Shown: positions 1 through 11,800, numbered from the stretch's first letter. The stretch: 64,000 nt of DNA from Eutreptiella sp. 'Long Island Sound 2002' (GCA_964036045.1 OZ038393.1:49778429-49842428), one strand, 5' to 3'. Notes: generated by a model not told the origin, from the sequence alone. Numbers and translations are program-made.

Positions 1-1862
1 CCCCCCGGAGCCGAGGGGACGCCCCCCCCCCAGAAGGGACCGCGACGCGGGGGGGGGGGATGCGGCTGAACCTGCTCCCGCGGGGGTCGCGGCCGCCGGG
101 CAAGCCCACGCCAGCGTGCCGGAGCAACGCGCGCAACGGAACAGTATGGGGGCCGCGCCCCACATGACCCTCCCGTGACCACAGCCCACTCAGGGAGGGC
201 AGAGGGGGGGTTCAGGTCTGCAGGGGCCCCCGGGGAAGCGGTCCACGGGCCGCCCCCACCCCCCCCCCAGCCCGGAGCGGCACTGCGACCCCGATCGCAC
301 GCGCACGCCGGAAGGGAGTGCGCCAACGACACGAGGGGGGCCAGGATTGAGTACCGCAGACCGCCACCCAAAAGGGGAGCAGGGAGGCCGCGGCGCGACC
401 CCCCCCCCACCCCCCCACCGGCCCGCAAGCCGCAGGGGCCCCAGCCCCCACCCCCCGAGGCAGGGGGGATGGTCCCCCCCCCGCCCGAGAGAGGAGCCGG
501 AGCGCGACCCGCCCCCCCACCCCAGCCGCCGACTCCCATGGGGGCCGCGGAGAACAAGCGAGCCCGCGCCAACGCCCCAGGACGCCGCACAGATCGCGCC
601 CAGAGAAGGCGGGTGAGCACGAACCGGAGTGTTATGGGGGGCCACGCCCCCCATGGACAGGACGACGCCAGTGACACCCGCTTTGTTGCCTGCCCCAGGG
701 AAGGCAGAGGGACGGAACAAGGCAGAGCGACCCCCCGCCCTACAGGCCTCGCCCCGGCCGCCCCCCGGCACACGAACGCCACGGACCCGCCCCGCGGCGC
801 GCAGCCCCCACAGGGCGTGCAGGCCGAGGGGACAGAGAAGGGCCCCCACACCCGCACGCCCGCGCCCACAACATGTGGATCGCGGACCCCAACAGCCCAC
901 CCAGTGGGCGGGCAGTCGGGGGAGGGGGAGCGCCTGACCCCAGACGCCCCTCGCAACAGTAGAAGGCACCCCCCCGGGGACGCCCTACCGCTACCCCCAC
1001 AGCCCCAAGCCAAGTGGGGGGGAACCAGGACCGGACCGCCCCCCCCCCCAGCACGCCAGACGGAGCAAGGGACCGGGGCAGGACACGCGGAGGGACACGC
1101 ACCACGTGGAATGGCCCTACCAGCGCCCAGTGCCCGGACCACGCGAGGTGCGCACGCCACACCACCCAGAGGGGGCGGGAGCGGACGCCGCGGGAGCGCG
1201 ACCGCACACACACGAAAGGGGCACAGGGGGACTACCAGAAGGGCAACCGGACCGAGCGCGCGGAACGCACAGACCGCGTGGAATGGCGTACCAGCGAGCG
1301 ATGGTAAGGGACATCCGAACAGGACGGCCCGCAACACGCAGCGCAGAACACACGGGGCGGGAAGGGGGAAACGAGAGAGACACAACACCAGGTACCGGCC
1401 CGAGCCCCCCGAACCGGCCGCGAGCGCCGCGCACACACAGACCGGGCACTGCACCCGCCAAGGCAGTAGTGGCGCACATCGCCACGCCCCAACTCCTAGG
1501 CTAGGCAGCCTCCGCGCCAGCCCAAGGGGGTCCCACTGGCAACAAGCCAGTAGCACGGGCCCGGCGGCGCCGGCGCCCCGGGCGACCACGCATTAGGGGG
1601 GCGACGCAGTGGGTAAGCGCCCGCAGCCACGGCTGCGAATTGATGCACTGACGGGGGACTGGCGAAACGGGGAAGCCGGGGAAGGATGGGGCTCCGAGCC
1701 CTGTGAACCCGGGGGACTCCGCCACCAGGCAGGAGGTGCGTCTTGGAGGGCCCCCCACTGGGACCTGGTGAGGAGGATATCACCTGGCCCGACCAGGTGG
1801 CCCCCCGGGTCCGAAAGGCGTCTAGTACCCGAAAAATCAAACATCAAACATCAAACAACACC
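1..1862 (+). mobile_element. GC-rich tandem-repeat retroelement, copy 1 (5' end outside window)
   Basis: This C/G-rich block matches the insertion at 12485-15421: both carry the same stretch from about 780 to 1860 (about 14100-15421 in copy 2), ending in a GTCTAGTACCCG motif and a short A-rich tail of TCAAACA-type repeats. Such a 3' microsatellite tail without terminal inverted repeats is typical of non-LTR retroelements, so I infer target-primed insertion, with the 3' end on the right. On its right side the pol frame of element A resumes at about 1865. It is copy-number evidence, not a coding domain, that defines it: the long open frames here (for example 175-1596) are Pro/Arg/Gly-rich, occur in several frames at once and look like a by-product of base composition. 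The left boundary and target duplication lie outside the window. Confidence 0.7.
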
Positions 1863-1864
1863 AG

Positions 1865-2882
1865 TCTCAATAGCATCTTGAGGTCGTAGTCGATCCTTCA
1901 AGTCACCCAGGGCGAGTCCATTGCTTTCTCGTTGTATAGCCTGGACCAGAGTCGGGTCCAGATCCTCCCATGGTATGGAGGTAAGACCTCCGTCCACCAC
2001 GCTGAGCATACTCCCCCATCCGGGTTTCCCAATAGGCGTCTTACGCCCCAGAGGCACGTAGATGGCCTCATCAGGTAACCGAACAGAGCTGATAGTCAGC
2101 CTGTCCAGGAGGTTTCGCCAGTACTCGTTGCCCCCCTGGGATCCCCAATCAGGGGAACACAGGACCATACGGGAACGTTCCAAGGCCACCTTGGTCAGCA
2201 CCTTCCCCAGTTCACTGAACTTGGGGTTCCCGTAGGCCATCCCGAAAGAGGGCCAGTAAAATTTGTAGCTGCAGTTCTTCCCCTTGCTGCAGTAAAGGTC
2301 CAGTACATGCTGCTTGTCGCTGGCGAACAACTCCACACTCAGGTCTTCTCTAGAGTAACCCAACTCCTTCAGACCTTGGTCTAGGACTTCCCCCAATAGT
2401 TGATAGTCCTCAGTTTTGAAGGCCGCCATCATGTTCGAGGGCTCCTCCTTCGATAGCCTCAGGTAACTCGAGGTATGTTCCGACTGCTCCAGTGGCACAG
2501 ACTCTCTGCCATTGCCGTGGTCCACGTAGAGGACGTAGGGCGCTTGCAGCGTCAGGGATTGTATCTGGGAGAGCTGCACGAAGAAGTCAGTACCCAATAC
2601 AAAGTCGAAGGCCTCAGTGTCCATCACATAGAACGGATGGGCGATAGTCCGGAAGCCCATAGGTACCTCCACTTCATAGTCCCCGCAGCTGTGCACCACA
2701 TGTCCATCCCCCATTCGTATAGCCGCGGTGGTCATGGTGTTCTTCAGGCTCCCACAAGGTAAAGTTTTCTTGGTCACTATAGATATGGTGGCGCCAGTAT
2801 CCAATGCCCCCAGGTATTCGCGTCCCCCTAGTCGGATACGCACCCAAAGCGCCAGGTCTTGGGTGCCACCGGAGCGTCCCCG
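1865..2882 (-). pseudogene. Element A protease plus linker domain (pol N-terminus), truncated
   Basis: Retropepsin-type aspartic protease that would process Gag and Gag-Pol. The active site LDTGATIS is intact, followed by the flap/second-lobe region ending in FVLGTDFF. The frame is the gag frame, entered across an in-frame UGA at 2883-2885, so it has no independent start codon that I trust. After the protease is a segment of about 200 residues (near 2330-2050) containing ELFAS, then NPKF, then SPDW and a W..LL pattern. The same segment is in B and a divergent version in D, so it is a real domain; I compare it with the degenerate adenine-methyltransferase-like module of some retroelements, as inference only. 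The frame runs into the GC-rich element after QDAIE, where B continues into reverse transcriptase. Confidence 0.8.
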
Positions 2883-2885
2883 TCA
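2880..2885 (-). promoter_or_regulatory. Candidate readthrough stop (UGA-CGG) between gag and protease, element A
   Basis: On the minus strand gag ends PAEF-UGA and the next codon is CGG, after which the same frame continues without interruption into the protease. UGA followed by CGG is an established leaky-stop context in plant RNA viruses. The identical UGA-CGG is at the homologous place in element B, and relatives D and E have an in-frame UAG there. That this is used for Gag-Pol synthesis is inference. Confidence 0.6.
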
Positions 2886-5392
2886 GAACTCCGCGGGACA
2901 GGTCACCTCGAACCCCTTGTTCCGCAATTTGCGGGCCATCCTCATGAAACGGCTCCTCTTCTTAGCGTTGCCGTCATCACCACCTTCATGCTCTTGCTTG
3001 GCTCCTTGTTCCTGCTGGGTCTGCGTTTGTGAGCGTGTGGTTGGACCATATTGCCCTCCAGAGGGCTCGGAGTTCCCCCCTAGATTAGGGTTGGGGTTGC
3101 CTCCGTTCTTGTCCTTGTTCTTGTTGTCCTTGTCTGGCTGGCGGTTAGCGCCTCCTCCTCGTCCACCTTGACTCTTGTCTTGCCCTTGTCCACGTCCTTT
3201 TGACTTGCCCTTGCCGCAGTCGTTGCCTTTGCCTTTGCCTCCACCTTTGCTTGAGCCTTTGCCAGGATCCTCACCCTTAAGCTTCGCCGATAGGCGTTGC
3301 TTATGGTAGCACTCATCCTCATAGTGCTTCTGCTTCCCACGGAAGGCACACGTGATGGTGCACCTGTAATTATCCGGCAGCTTCGCTTTGGCGCCGGTGT
3401 TCTTCTCCTGCTGCTTCCCCTGGACTACAAAGCAGTCTCGCTGCTCGCAGTCAGGGGCGTGCTGCAGGTGGCCCTGCCTGTCTCTGGCATCACACCAGAA
3501 GAGCTCCTTAACGTTCTCCATGATACGGGCATGGGCGTGTTTGGGGGTAGTCCCCTGCCCAGGTCGGGACCCTTGGTACCCTTTGCCATTGCCTCCAGAG
3601 CCTCCACCTCCTGGACGATAGTTGTTCAGGTGCTGGTCGCTCTCCTTCTCCAGCGCCAGCTCCAGGAGTAGCATACATAGATCCTCGTAGCGGAGGGATC
3701 TAGCCTTGCGCTCTGCCGTCGAACGGCACTCGTCCCACAGCTCTCAGGGGAGCTTAGCCACCAACCAGAACAGCAGGTCGTCGCTGCTGTAGGAACCGGG
3801 CGTCAATCGTCCAGCCCAGTGGTCCAGGTCAGCCAACAGGTCAGAGACCCTGCCAGGTTTGGGGTTGTTGGGGAGCACGGCCAGGTTCTGGATCTCGGCC
3901 CTGATGGAGAGGTCGGTTTCGTAGGTCGGGTACTGCCTCTCCAAGGCAACCAACACATCGGCAAAGCTGGCGGAGTTAGTCACGATCTGCCTGACCTGCT
4001 TCTCCAGGTACTTGGTCTTGCAGCACTGCAGGAGCAGATCGCACTTGACCCGTCCACTTGCGTGGGTTTGGCCGGTCAATCGGAGAAACGGGCCAAAATT
4101 CTCAGCGAACTTGCTGAGGTCCTTGCCTGTGAACTCAGGCAGGTTCACCACGATCTTGGAGGTGGCAATAGGCTTCGCCTCCTGAGACCTGCTTCCCTCA
4201 GGGCGTCGGGTCTTCCTCTTCTCCTTCTTCTTCTTCCCACTTGGGTTCTCGGGGTCCTCTGGGTCATCGTCCTCCGAGGGCGAGGCAGAAGTCATAGACA
4301 GCGGCTCATCATCAGAGGGGTCTCCGCCTAGATCACTAGAGCCATAAGGCGCAACGTCCACCATTGCCCTCAAGGCTGTCAGCCCCAGCCGGTCCAGCTC
4401 GGCTCTCGTAGAGTTCGTCACGAGGCTGTAGGGCGGCTTGGCCGTTCTCGGTACGAAAGGGCTTCTCGGTATTGCTCCTGGGTCGGCATCGGTCGGCTCC
4501 TCAGGTTCTCCAGGGTGTTTGTCAGCCCTGCCACCAGGTGGTCGGCTTGTACTCGATGGGGTGACACTCCCACCGTGGTAGGTGACGCTTGGGGCGGTAT
4601 CATCAGGGGCTCCAGTTTCTCCCGAATCTCTTGAGTGAGGTCGCCCACGATTTTAGAGGTGGCTCCTCGGAGCACCTCGTTGATCTCCGACCGCGTCAGG
4701 GACCTGTTGCAGGATCTCCCCGATCCTCTACTCCTGCCTCCAAGAGACTCAGGTCCTCTCCTCAACCCGCTCAAGGTTGCATACCCAGGTGCATACCCAG
4801 GAACATCCACATAGGTTCCTGTAGCGGGTAGAGGATGGTGATAGTCAGCCGCATACCATCGCAGCGCAGAACTGGAAGCCACCGGCTCACTGGCAGTAGT
4901 TGCCTCAGGAAACGCAGTGGTAGGTGGGCCCAAACCAGTGAAAGGGTAGGTAGGCATACCAGTAAAGCCTGTGCCCTCAGCCATAGGTGGGTTGGTTATG
5001 GGTGTGGATGTTGCAGCGCCTGGGTCTGGAATTGGGAGTGTGGTGGTTATAGGAGAGGGTGATGCGTGGAGGCCAGAAGCGCTTGGTGCGCCTTCGGAGG
5101 TAGGCTCATTCGTCAGGTCTTGCCCTTGGTCTTCTCCTTCGTCTGCTATGCCTTCTCCAGCATCCTTCTCGCTCTCTCTCTTCCTCTTCACAGGATGAGT
5201 GACCACCTCCTCGACTGAGAGGGCCAGAGAGGCCGACTGCAGTCCTTCCAACGAGTCCTCCGCCACGTGCACTGGCCCATGTAAGGGCTCCGAAGGTACA
5301 GCGCTAGGTCCAGGTCCAGGTTCACCAGGTGCTGGCCTTGCTGGTGCCTCAGGCGCTGACTTCACGTCGGTGTCCTCCTTCTTTGTGTCCAT
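2883..5392 (-). pseudogene. gag: Element A gag (capsid/nucleocapsid), disrupted
   Basis: Starts at an ATG 100 bases after the LTR in context GAAGATGG, matching B. The N-terminal third is Pro/Ala/Thr-rich. A retrotransposon capsid region follows (LPEFTGKDLSKFAENF and KQVRQIV, near 4140-3960), then a basic Gly/Lys-rich tail (3260-3070) ending PAEF. The coding frame shifts near 4420-4490, where the first frame stops and the second opens with a four-base GTGA overlap; relative to B this is a one-base difference. An in-frame TGA at 3744-3746 replaces a CGA arginine codon present in B. The zinc knuckle at 3309-3350 reads C-A-F-R instead of C-A-F-C, so one metal ligand is lost. It would form the particle that packages element RNA; this copy cannot make the full protein. 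Confidence 0.85.
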
Positions 5393-5479
5393 CTTCGTTC
5401 GCCCTTCTGCTTATATGTGACTGATCTTGGCGCACTGGTTGTACGGCACGGGGTTGCTGCCGGTACGCAGAGACCGTCT

Positions 5480-5493
5480 GCCTCTTGCTACCA
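5480..5493 (-). other. Primer-binding site, element A
   Basis: The minus strand reads TGGTAGCAAGAGGC immediately at the LTR end, overlapping its last T. It resembles the initiator-Met-type primer site of plant and algal LTR elements (TGGTA.CAGAGC) with one extra A. It is identical in element B at 29954-29967. Confidence 0.65.
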
Positions 5494-6279
5494 GAAAAGT
5501 TTATAGTAATTTCAACACTGTGTTTGTGCCTCTCCTGCTGCTTGCTGCTGGTGTAGGGTTTCCTGCTGCATGTTTTTGAGGATGAAAAGGTTTTGTTTGC
5601 TGAAATACAATCAATCCAGGATAGCCCAAGCCAGAGATATGCAAGTAGATGAGAATCAGGATCAGAGCATGAAGGGCTGCAGTGTAAACAGTGAAAGATG
5701 AAAGAGTATTCACAGAAACTGCACCTCAAGGCACATCTGATTGCATATTCACAAAGATAGCTGAAATGTTGTGGAAAAAGAATTGGAAACCTGCCCCATG
5801 TTCACTCAATCTCCATAGTGCCATCTCAGAAGATGTGCACTCTTTGTTTTGGGTCCCATATGTGCTGAGGTGGCAGGGCATGTGGCGATGAGGTCACTGC
5901 CATGTCACATGGGACCTTCCTACTTAGCTAGGCTGACCGGGAATTGAACCCAGGACCTCTCAAAAAGAGGTGCCCAGCCCCCTAGGGTGCATACCACTAG
6001 GACAGCTAAGAATTCATGAGAAAACATAAATAAATTCATAGGCTCTGCCCTGGATATGTCAGTTCTCAGTCAACTCAGGAAAAGATGAATTGCCTCACAT
6101 TAATAGGGGATTAAGGGGTCCACTCCATATCCTGATTGGGTGTTTGTTTCCATAGGTCAAAATGTGTTATCGCCACTTTTGATTGGGCCAATACTAAGAG
6201 AGACATGCCTGTGTGCTCAGTACATCTCTAATACAACTAGAGTATGCCTCAAAGCATTCCAAAAGCACTTTTTCTTACT
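5493..6279 (-). repeat. 5' LTR of element A (787 bp)
   Basis: On the minus strand it starts AGTAAGAAAAAGTGC and ends CTTTTCT. It aligns with the LTRs of B at 29159-29954 and 55198-55987. The ends are AG...CT rather than the usual TG...CA; the boundaries are fixed by the target duplication and polypurine tract of B. It contains a tRNA-like segment (5927-6011). Compared with B it is the most diverged copy and lacks the AATAAA seen near the B LTR ends. Confidence 0.85.
5927..6011 (-). other. tRNA-like segment inside LTR of element A
   Basis: On the minus strand there is an A-box-like TATCCTAGTGG (here preceded by TAGCTGTCC), an anticodon-like arm ACCTC-TTTTTGA-GAGGT with a 7-base loop (U33, anticodon UUU), and a T-arm-like hairpin with loop TTCAAT(T). 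The variable region is one base, too short for a working tRNA, so this is a tRNA-derived or tRNA-mimicking structure, possibly an internal pol III promoter. The same structure is in both LTRs of B. Confidence 0.55.
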
Positions 6280-7500
6280 GGAATTAGGCGTGGCTTTCTA
6301 CTCCAGGGGGGAACGACAAGCAAGATGCTGTGAAGCAAGGTGTGTCCACCCACCTTGGGGACAGGTGTGCCCACAGTTAGGACCCCCAACTGGTCCAGAC
6401 CCATGGGGTGCTACCCTTCCTGACGGGGTTACGCTATCCCTAAGTGTGCCACGCATGTCTGTATGTGTCTCACTTCACCTCCGGGCTCCCGCGGATGAGC
6501 TTCGCTGACCTCAGACCGAAGGTCCTAATCAGGTACTATTACCACTCCTATGGCGCCCAACTTCTGTGCTGACGCGTATCCTTTGGGGAAGACGGCAGAA
6601 GCCCTACAGATTAAAGGGGAGGGATGGCCAAGTGTGCTAAGGGCTTAGAAAACCCCACTTTTCCAATGGCCAAAAGCTAACACACTCCCCTACCCGCGAG
6701 GAAAAGCACGCAGGGCAGGAGACGCCACTACACTACACTAACTAATGCCGGCACCAAGCTTTGAAGGCAGGGTGAGCACAACCGCACTCAGTCCCTGCAA
6801 GGCTTGCTGACACTAACCCCTACACACGCTACTGGGTGGCCATGACAAAGAGGTCTTCCGCCCAGTTGGCTTTCCTGTGACATTACAAGAGAACACAGCG
6901 CCGCTAGGCAACTCCGGCCTGCCAAGGACGCCCTCGCGCGTTTGCTTGACAGGGCTTGGAGGGAAGGAGTGCCGTGTGCACAGCGTGTAGTAAGGGTTGT
7001 CCATGAAGATGTCGTCAACTGACCCAATTTGTTGATGTGATCGGAGCCCTTTTTAGCTTGGGCAGAAAAATGGGAAGTCGCCGAAGGCAACTGCTGCTGC
7101 ACCAATCACCCTGACCTTTCCCACCTGAGAGCAAGGGCAGATGAGGCTCCATTAGCGGCTGAGGAACCTAACTAGCCTCGCTGTATTATACAGGTCTTCG
7201 GGTAGAAAATATTACACTGTCCTCTAACCGAGCTGCAAGCAAGCAAACTTAAGGACTCCGCCCGTTCTCTTATACAACGTAGGGAAAAGCCCTGGGTAGC
7301 CTAGACAAGGGTTATACCATGTGCACAGCTCGTGGCTCACATCCCTCTAGTGCATCATGCGTATGCAGGGAAAGGGGGCGATTGACACCAATTTGTTTTC
7401 CCATCATTAACCCAATTCATGCAATCATCACGTGACTCAGCCAGGAGGTCATCTCCTCCCGGGCTTACCTAACTTATTCAACAGGCACCATGTGAATGCC
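6280..7500 (+). repeat. Fragment resembling A/B-family 3' UTR
   Basis: Collinear with the 3' UTR of element B (about 53000-54080) on the plus strand: 22 identical bases at 6951-6972 and 53561-53582, a shared TGGCCAAAAGCTA at 6667 and 53211, and GGGCTTACCT at 7461 and about 54069. Similarity is patchy, so it is old. It lies in the opposite orientation to the adjacent element A, so it belongs to a different, older copy. I see no coding capacity; short open frames here are not supported by any homologue in the window. Confidence 0.6.
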
Positions 7501-7960
7501 GAAGGGAACACGAACGCTAAGACATCCCTAAGCGTTTAAACAACCCTACGGTGAGTTATATACAACCCTAAACGATTGATGCATCGCGTGTCATGCATGC
7601 CCTTCTTACCTTGTTTCCTGCAGGAGAAGGAGAGGAAATGGCGAGCAACTGCACAGCGCAAAACAAGCCTAAGCGTTTTAAGCAACCGCATTTTAGCGCC
7701 ACGGCAACACGAGCACTAGCAGGCACTTTCCTTTCTGACCTGTGAAGAGAAGAGAAGGGTGGATGCGTGCTCAGGGAAAGCGCCACAACGTCTGAATGCC
7801 TAGATTAGGCACATGCATCGCGAGCACAGCGCATACACTAACCCTGCGTGCGCGCTGCGTGCTCCATTTGTTTCACGTACCTTTCATTTCCGTTTTGACC
7901 TGAGCAGAGCAAAGGAAGTGAACAGCCAAACCCCCAATGAACGCAACGGTGACAACCCTA
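7459..7960 (+). repeat. Degenerate ~140-bp tandem repeats
   Basis: Units begin with a pyrimidine tract, ACCT and a GA-rich stretch at about 7459, 7600, 7735 and 7880. CCTAAGCGTTT(T)AARCAACC recurs at 7527 and 7668. The homologous part of B (54060-54250) has fewer units. It is probably part of the family's 3' UTR. Confidence 0.4.
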
Positions 7961-8835
7961 GCTTTTTACCAGAAATACCACCACGAATGCAATGCATTCG
8001 TGTTACATAACACTAACATACCTGAGAGGTGGGTCGTCCACCTGCTGTGTTGTGTCGGTGTCTGTTGAATGCTTTTTCCTAAAGTGTATGAAATTTTTGA
8101 TGCAACTGTGCAAAACCTTTCTTTTAAAAGCTTTAAAAACCACGGCTGATACCTTCGTTTTCAAAAGCCGTTTACACTAGCGCAAAACTTTTTGGAAGTG
8201 CGCTCCTGTTGCGCTTGTCTGCCACTTTAGATTTTGGCACTAAAAATGACGATTTTTAACGTCTTTTCGTCAATTTTTAGCGACTTGACCTCTTAGATCG
8301 CTACCTCTTTCCCTAAACCACAGGATTCACTTTCTGTTGGTTCCATTTTCTATTTTTTTCAGCTCCTGGAGTTTTGTGCCCTCCATTGGGAGTATTGCTC
8401 CGCCCTGGCCCTTGGTCAGGACGTTTACTAAAAAGCTGTTTTTACAGCGATCGCCGTCGAAATTAGAGCGTTGGCATGTACCCTAGTGGGCAAGCATGTA
8501 TCCTCTAGGGAGGGAGTCCTGGGTTCAAACTCCACTACCCCCAAATTTGTACCAAAGGTTTTCGCCTCACGCTGGCAACTTTTGAGGAATGCCCGTGCAA
8601 AGGGACATGATTCACGGTACATTACACTGTTTTTGAAAGGTACCTACAGTGTGGTAGGCTTCTATGAAGTAATGGGAGTGTCTTTGGCTGGTTTATTGCA
8701 TTTTCTGAGGTATTGTTGGGGAGGTTTGAGCCTTTTTCCTTGGTCCTGCCAGCTAATCAACTAGTACTCCAGGGAGGAGTAAGAGCAAGTCACTATCATG
8801 TCTTCCTTGGGGTACTTGATCCAGGTCAAGCCCCC
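7961..8835. other. Unassigned AT-richer DNA
   Basis: No open frame with recognisable domains and no long match elsewhere in the window. The notable contents are a tRNA-like relic at 8476-8550 and a purine run followed by AGTAAGAGCAAG at about 8772-8789, which only superficially resembles the polypurine-LTR junction of family A/B. The right boundary at about 8836 is where the F1 repeat begins. Confidence 0.4.
8476..8550 (+). other. tRNA-like relic
   Basis: Contains TACCCTAGTGGGCAAGC (A-box-like) and, about 50 bases on, GTCCTGGGTTCAAACTCC (B-box-like with a T-arm of low pairing quality). It is laid out like the tRNA-like segment in the A/B LTRs. No complete cloverleaf can be drawn, so it is a tRNA-derived relic, perhaps of a SINE or a related LTR. 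Confidence 0.4.
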
Positions 8836-11800
8836 CCTAAAGGCCTTTTGTTGATGTTGAGACTAACTTAATCATTTTTATCACTCTTTTGAAGTTGAAA
8901 GTAGATTTTCTCAACGTAACCAGGGTTATAACCCTAGCTGCCCATGAAGTTCACCCCTACCACTCAGCTGAGCGGAGGTATCTTCCTTCATGGAGGTATC
9001 ACCGAAACAAAGTAGGCACTTCTTGCCTAAGTCCTTGTAGGTTAAGCCTAGTGGTCCCCATCCTCAAGACCCCTATACTCAACTGATTCTATGACTTATT
9101 GTGGTTCTACGTTTTGACTGATTCTGACTTCAGTTGCTTGGCCATGCTGGCCAAGCCATGTCCTGTGGCTGGGCCAACTCTTTTCCCCAGATTCCTAACC
9201 AACTCCGTTTTATCCGGAAGAGTGCACATGAAGTGCTTGGTGCTATCTTAGAGGCCTGAGTCATGCCAGTTTTCACATAAAGTCATCGATCGTGTTTATA
9301 AACCATTGAAGCATTGTATTTAGATCTATTTTTGTCTATCTGCAGCCCCTCTTTGTTACACATGTTTTCATTGTGGAAGGACTTATCCTGATTTGATTGA
9401 TCCGGTGCCTGGACTTGCTCTACATTACCTTCGTGTGGACTTCATCTTGAGTTGTGGGAAATCAGCAAGGGGTTTCGAAAAACAGATACAAGGAACAAGC
9501 ACAAGTGTGAGCAAACCAGAAATCTTTTCTCCCCATCATTGGCTCCCAAACCCCTCCGGTTCTGAGAATGGCACACTTCACAAGTGAAGTCACGATTTTG
9601 AGTCCTCATCTTGTAAAGCCCCATTCGCCAAGCCAAAGCGAGCATGAGATCCGGCATAATGTGCTCTTCAACACCAAAGCATATGCCAACATATAAGCAA
9701 CATACCATAGGTCATGGATCCCTAGACATCTTGCTGTTGACCGGTCAAGTGAGCACATGAGCCGCCAAAATGAGCATAAATTGAGGTCAACAACATGCAT
9801 GTATTGCCAAATTCAAAGTCCATATGATAGTATATAAAATTGCTCACCTATGGATTCAACCTACGGTTCAAAACACTATTGCTTGGGACCATATGTGGAT
9901 GATCCCCCCACTTCGCTTCCCAATCTGGCGCATAGACAGACTTATGGACCCGCTCCCAACATGCACCACAAAAATGGGAAATTTGGGATTGGCAATCGTG
10001 CGATGTAACGAAAGTGCTCCCACTCGCAATATATGTGCAGTAGATATGGATCAACGCTATGGATTTCATCATCAGGTCATGGGGAAGACCCTTGTAGCAG
10101 ATGGCTTCATGGTTCAACGGCATCTTGCCACTGTGATACCAGTTTGTGAGGCTCCCGGGCGATCCAAAATGACCTAAATTTGGTATAACAAGCCTCCCCA
10201 CGATGATATATGACCTGTGCACGATATGAGCGAACTTCATACCATACAAAACACACATATGACCCAAATCCTTCACATCCGGGTTGGTTACCCCGAACTC
10301 TCAGGTGGGCCGGATTACCAACATTTTTGCTCACATGCACGGCCAAACACAAATGAGTCACAATGCACATACATAGGCCCTTTCCTAACTTTAATCAAGC
10401 ACACAGCGTGCCTAAGGCATCCAATGAGGGACCATCGATGCATTAATGACATACCAAAGTCGCCCGTAGTCCTTAGTTCAAAGTATGAGCCCTTGTCAGG
10501 GTTTGCCCATGATTGAGAACATGCACCCACATACCGGGAAGAGTTGGAACGTCCCTGTATCGATGCTGGTGTTGATCGCCATGTCATTCACCTATGATTT
10601 TACGGGCCACAACGTCACCTTACTCAAAAAGTACCCAGGAGACAATTTGTTGGACTGCAACAGCATGTTTTTTGGATTCAGCGCCCCCAAAATAGGGGGG
10701 GTCCTCATTAAAACATTTTACAAAGGCTCATTTACCCATTTCTTTCAAAAAAAGGCCCCGGGGGGGGGCGTTTTACCAGATTTCACCAGACGTGGCAATA
10801 ACTACCTGCATACAAGTTTACTCAAAACGTACCAAAAAAGCAATTTATGAGACTCCAAAAGCACGTTTCTTGCTTTCAGCGCCCCCAAAATAGGGGGGGT
10901 CTTCATGAAAACATTTTCAAACGGATGTCGAGTATGCTTAGTTACGCAACCCCGCATGCTCAGTTCCTGCGTGCCGTGGAAGGTACGCCCCAAATCGACC
11001 AAGTAAAAAAATTTTGCGCTCGCGTCCCTGCCGCTAAATCGCGAAGGAATCTGCGATTACGAGAAATCCTTAGTGAGTGCGATGCCAGATCAGAAATGCA
11101 CTCTCCAAAAGATTTGAATTTTCAAAAATCGACTTCGCAGTCATGTAGAGATTTCCATGCTGTTTGCAAAAATGCCCAGATACTGAGTTATGTGACAAAA
11201 AGAGATTTAAAATCATAGGTGTTGTGCATATACCAAGTACTTCCACCCTCTCTGTCTGCCTCCTAAAGTCTTGGTACCGCGCGCGAACGTTTGGGCGTGT
11301 TTAAGCCATATTATGGTTACGCAAAAGCTTGCGGTGACCGTTGGATGCCGCCAATGGCCCAAAAATGGCAAAACCAAGTATCTCTGTGTGCGCCTCGAGG
11401 AGGTGCACAGATCCATGATCAAAATTGACACCCGTCGACTTTTTCCAAAATGAGAATCGGGGATTCAGGATAAAATTTCCCTAAAATTCCGGAACAAATC
11501 TGCATCGTCATCTTATGATTTTCACTGGTAAACGGAGCTATTGAAAGCCCATAGAATCGAATTCGATCAGTATTCATTTTCTGGAAAAAACTGGCGACAA
11601 CGCCTGCGGCGACTGTGGGCGGTAATTTTCTGTCCGAGTTTCTGGATTATGTCCCCAAAAAAACCTCAGACATTTACCCAAGTGATATAAGTACATCTGG
11701 ACCATCCGGACACACATCTCTGGGGATTAGCTGGCATTTACGGTCGCCGAATCTGCGGCTGATGGCATTGCAATACAGATTGGTGGGGGAGAGAAACATA

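Larger units (their letters stand above)
1865..6279 (-). mobile_element. Element A: Ty3/gypsy-type LTR retrotransposon, 5' part
   Basis: Reading on the minus strand: 5' LTR (6279-5493), primer-binding site, a 100-base leader, gag, and protease, ending where the GC-rich element interrupts it. It is the same family as element B (29159-55987): LTR, primer site, gag and protease align throughout. Reverse transcriptase, integrase and 3' LTR are expected left of base 1 if the GC element is an insertion. The copy is dead: gag has a frameshift and nonsense codon, and its zinc knuckle lost a cysteine. Its 5' flank (6280 on) is a fragment resembling the family's own 3' UTR in the opposite orientation, so A may have inserted into an older relative. 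Confidence 0.85.

Noticed and set aside
175-1596. Long 473-codon plus-strand frame
   Set aside because: Pro/Arg/Gly-rich with no domain, and several other frames on both strands are equally open; explained by C/G-rich composition of the repeated element.
4418-4421. GTGA overlap in A gag as programmed reinitiation
   Set aside because: B encodes the same region in one continuous frame; a one-base indel is the simpler explanation.
8772-8789. Second LTR start (AGTAAGAGC after a purine run)
   Set aside because: Only the first six bases match the A/B LTR; following sequence does not align.
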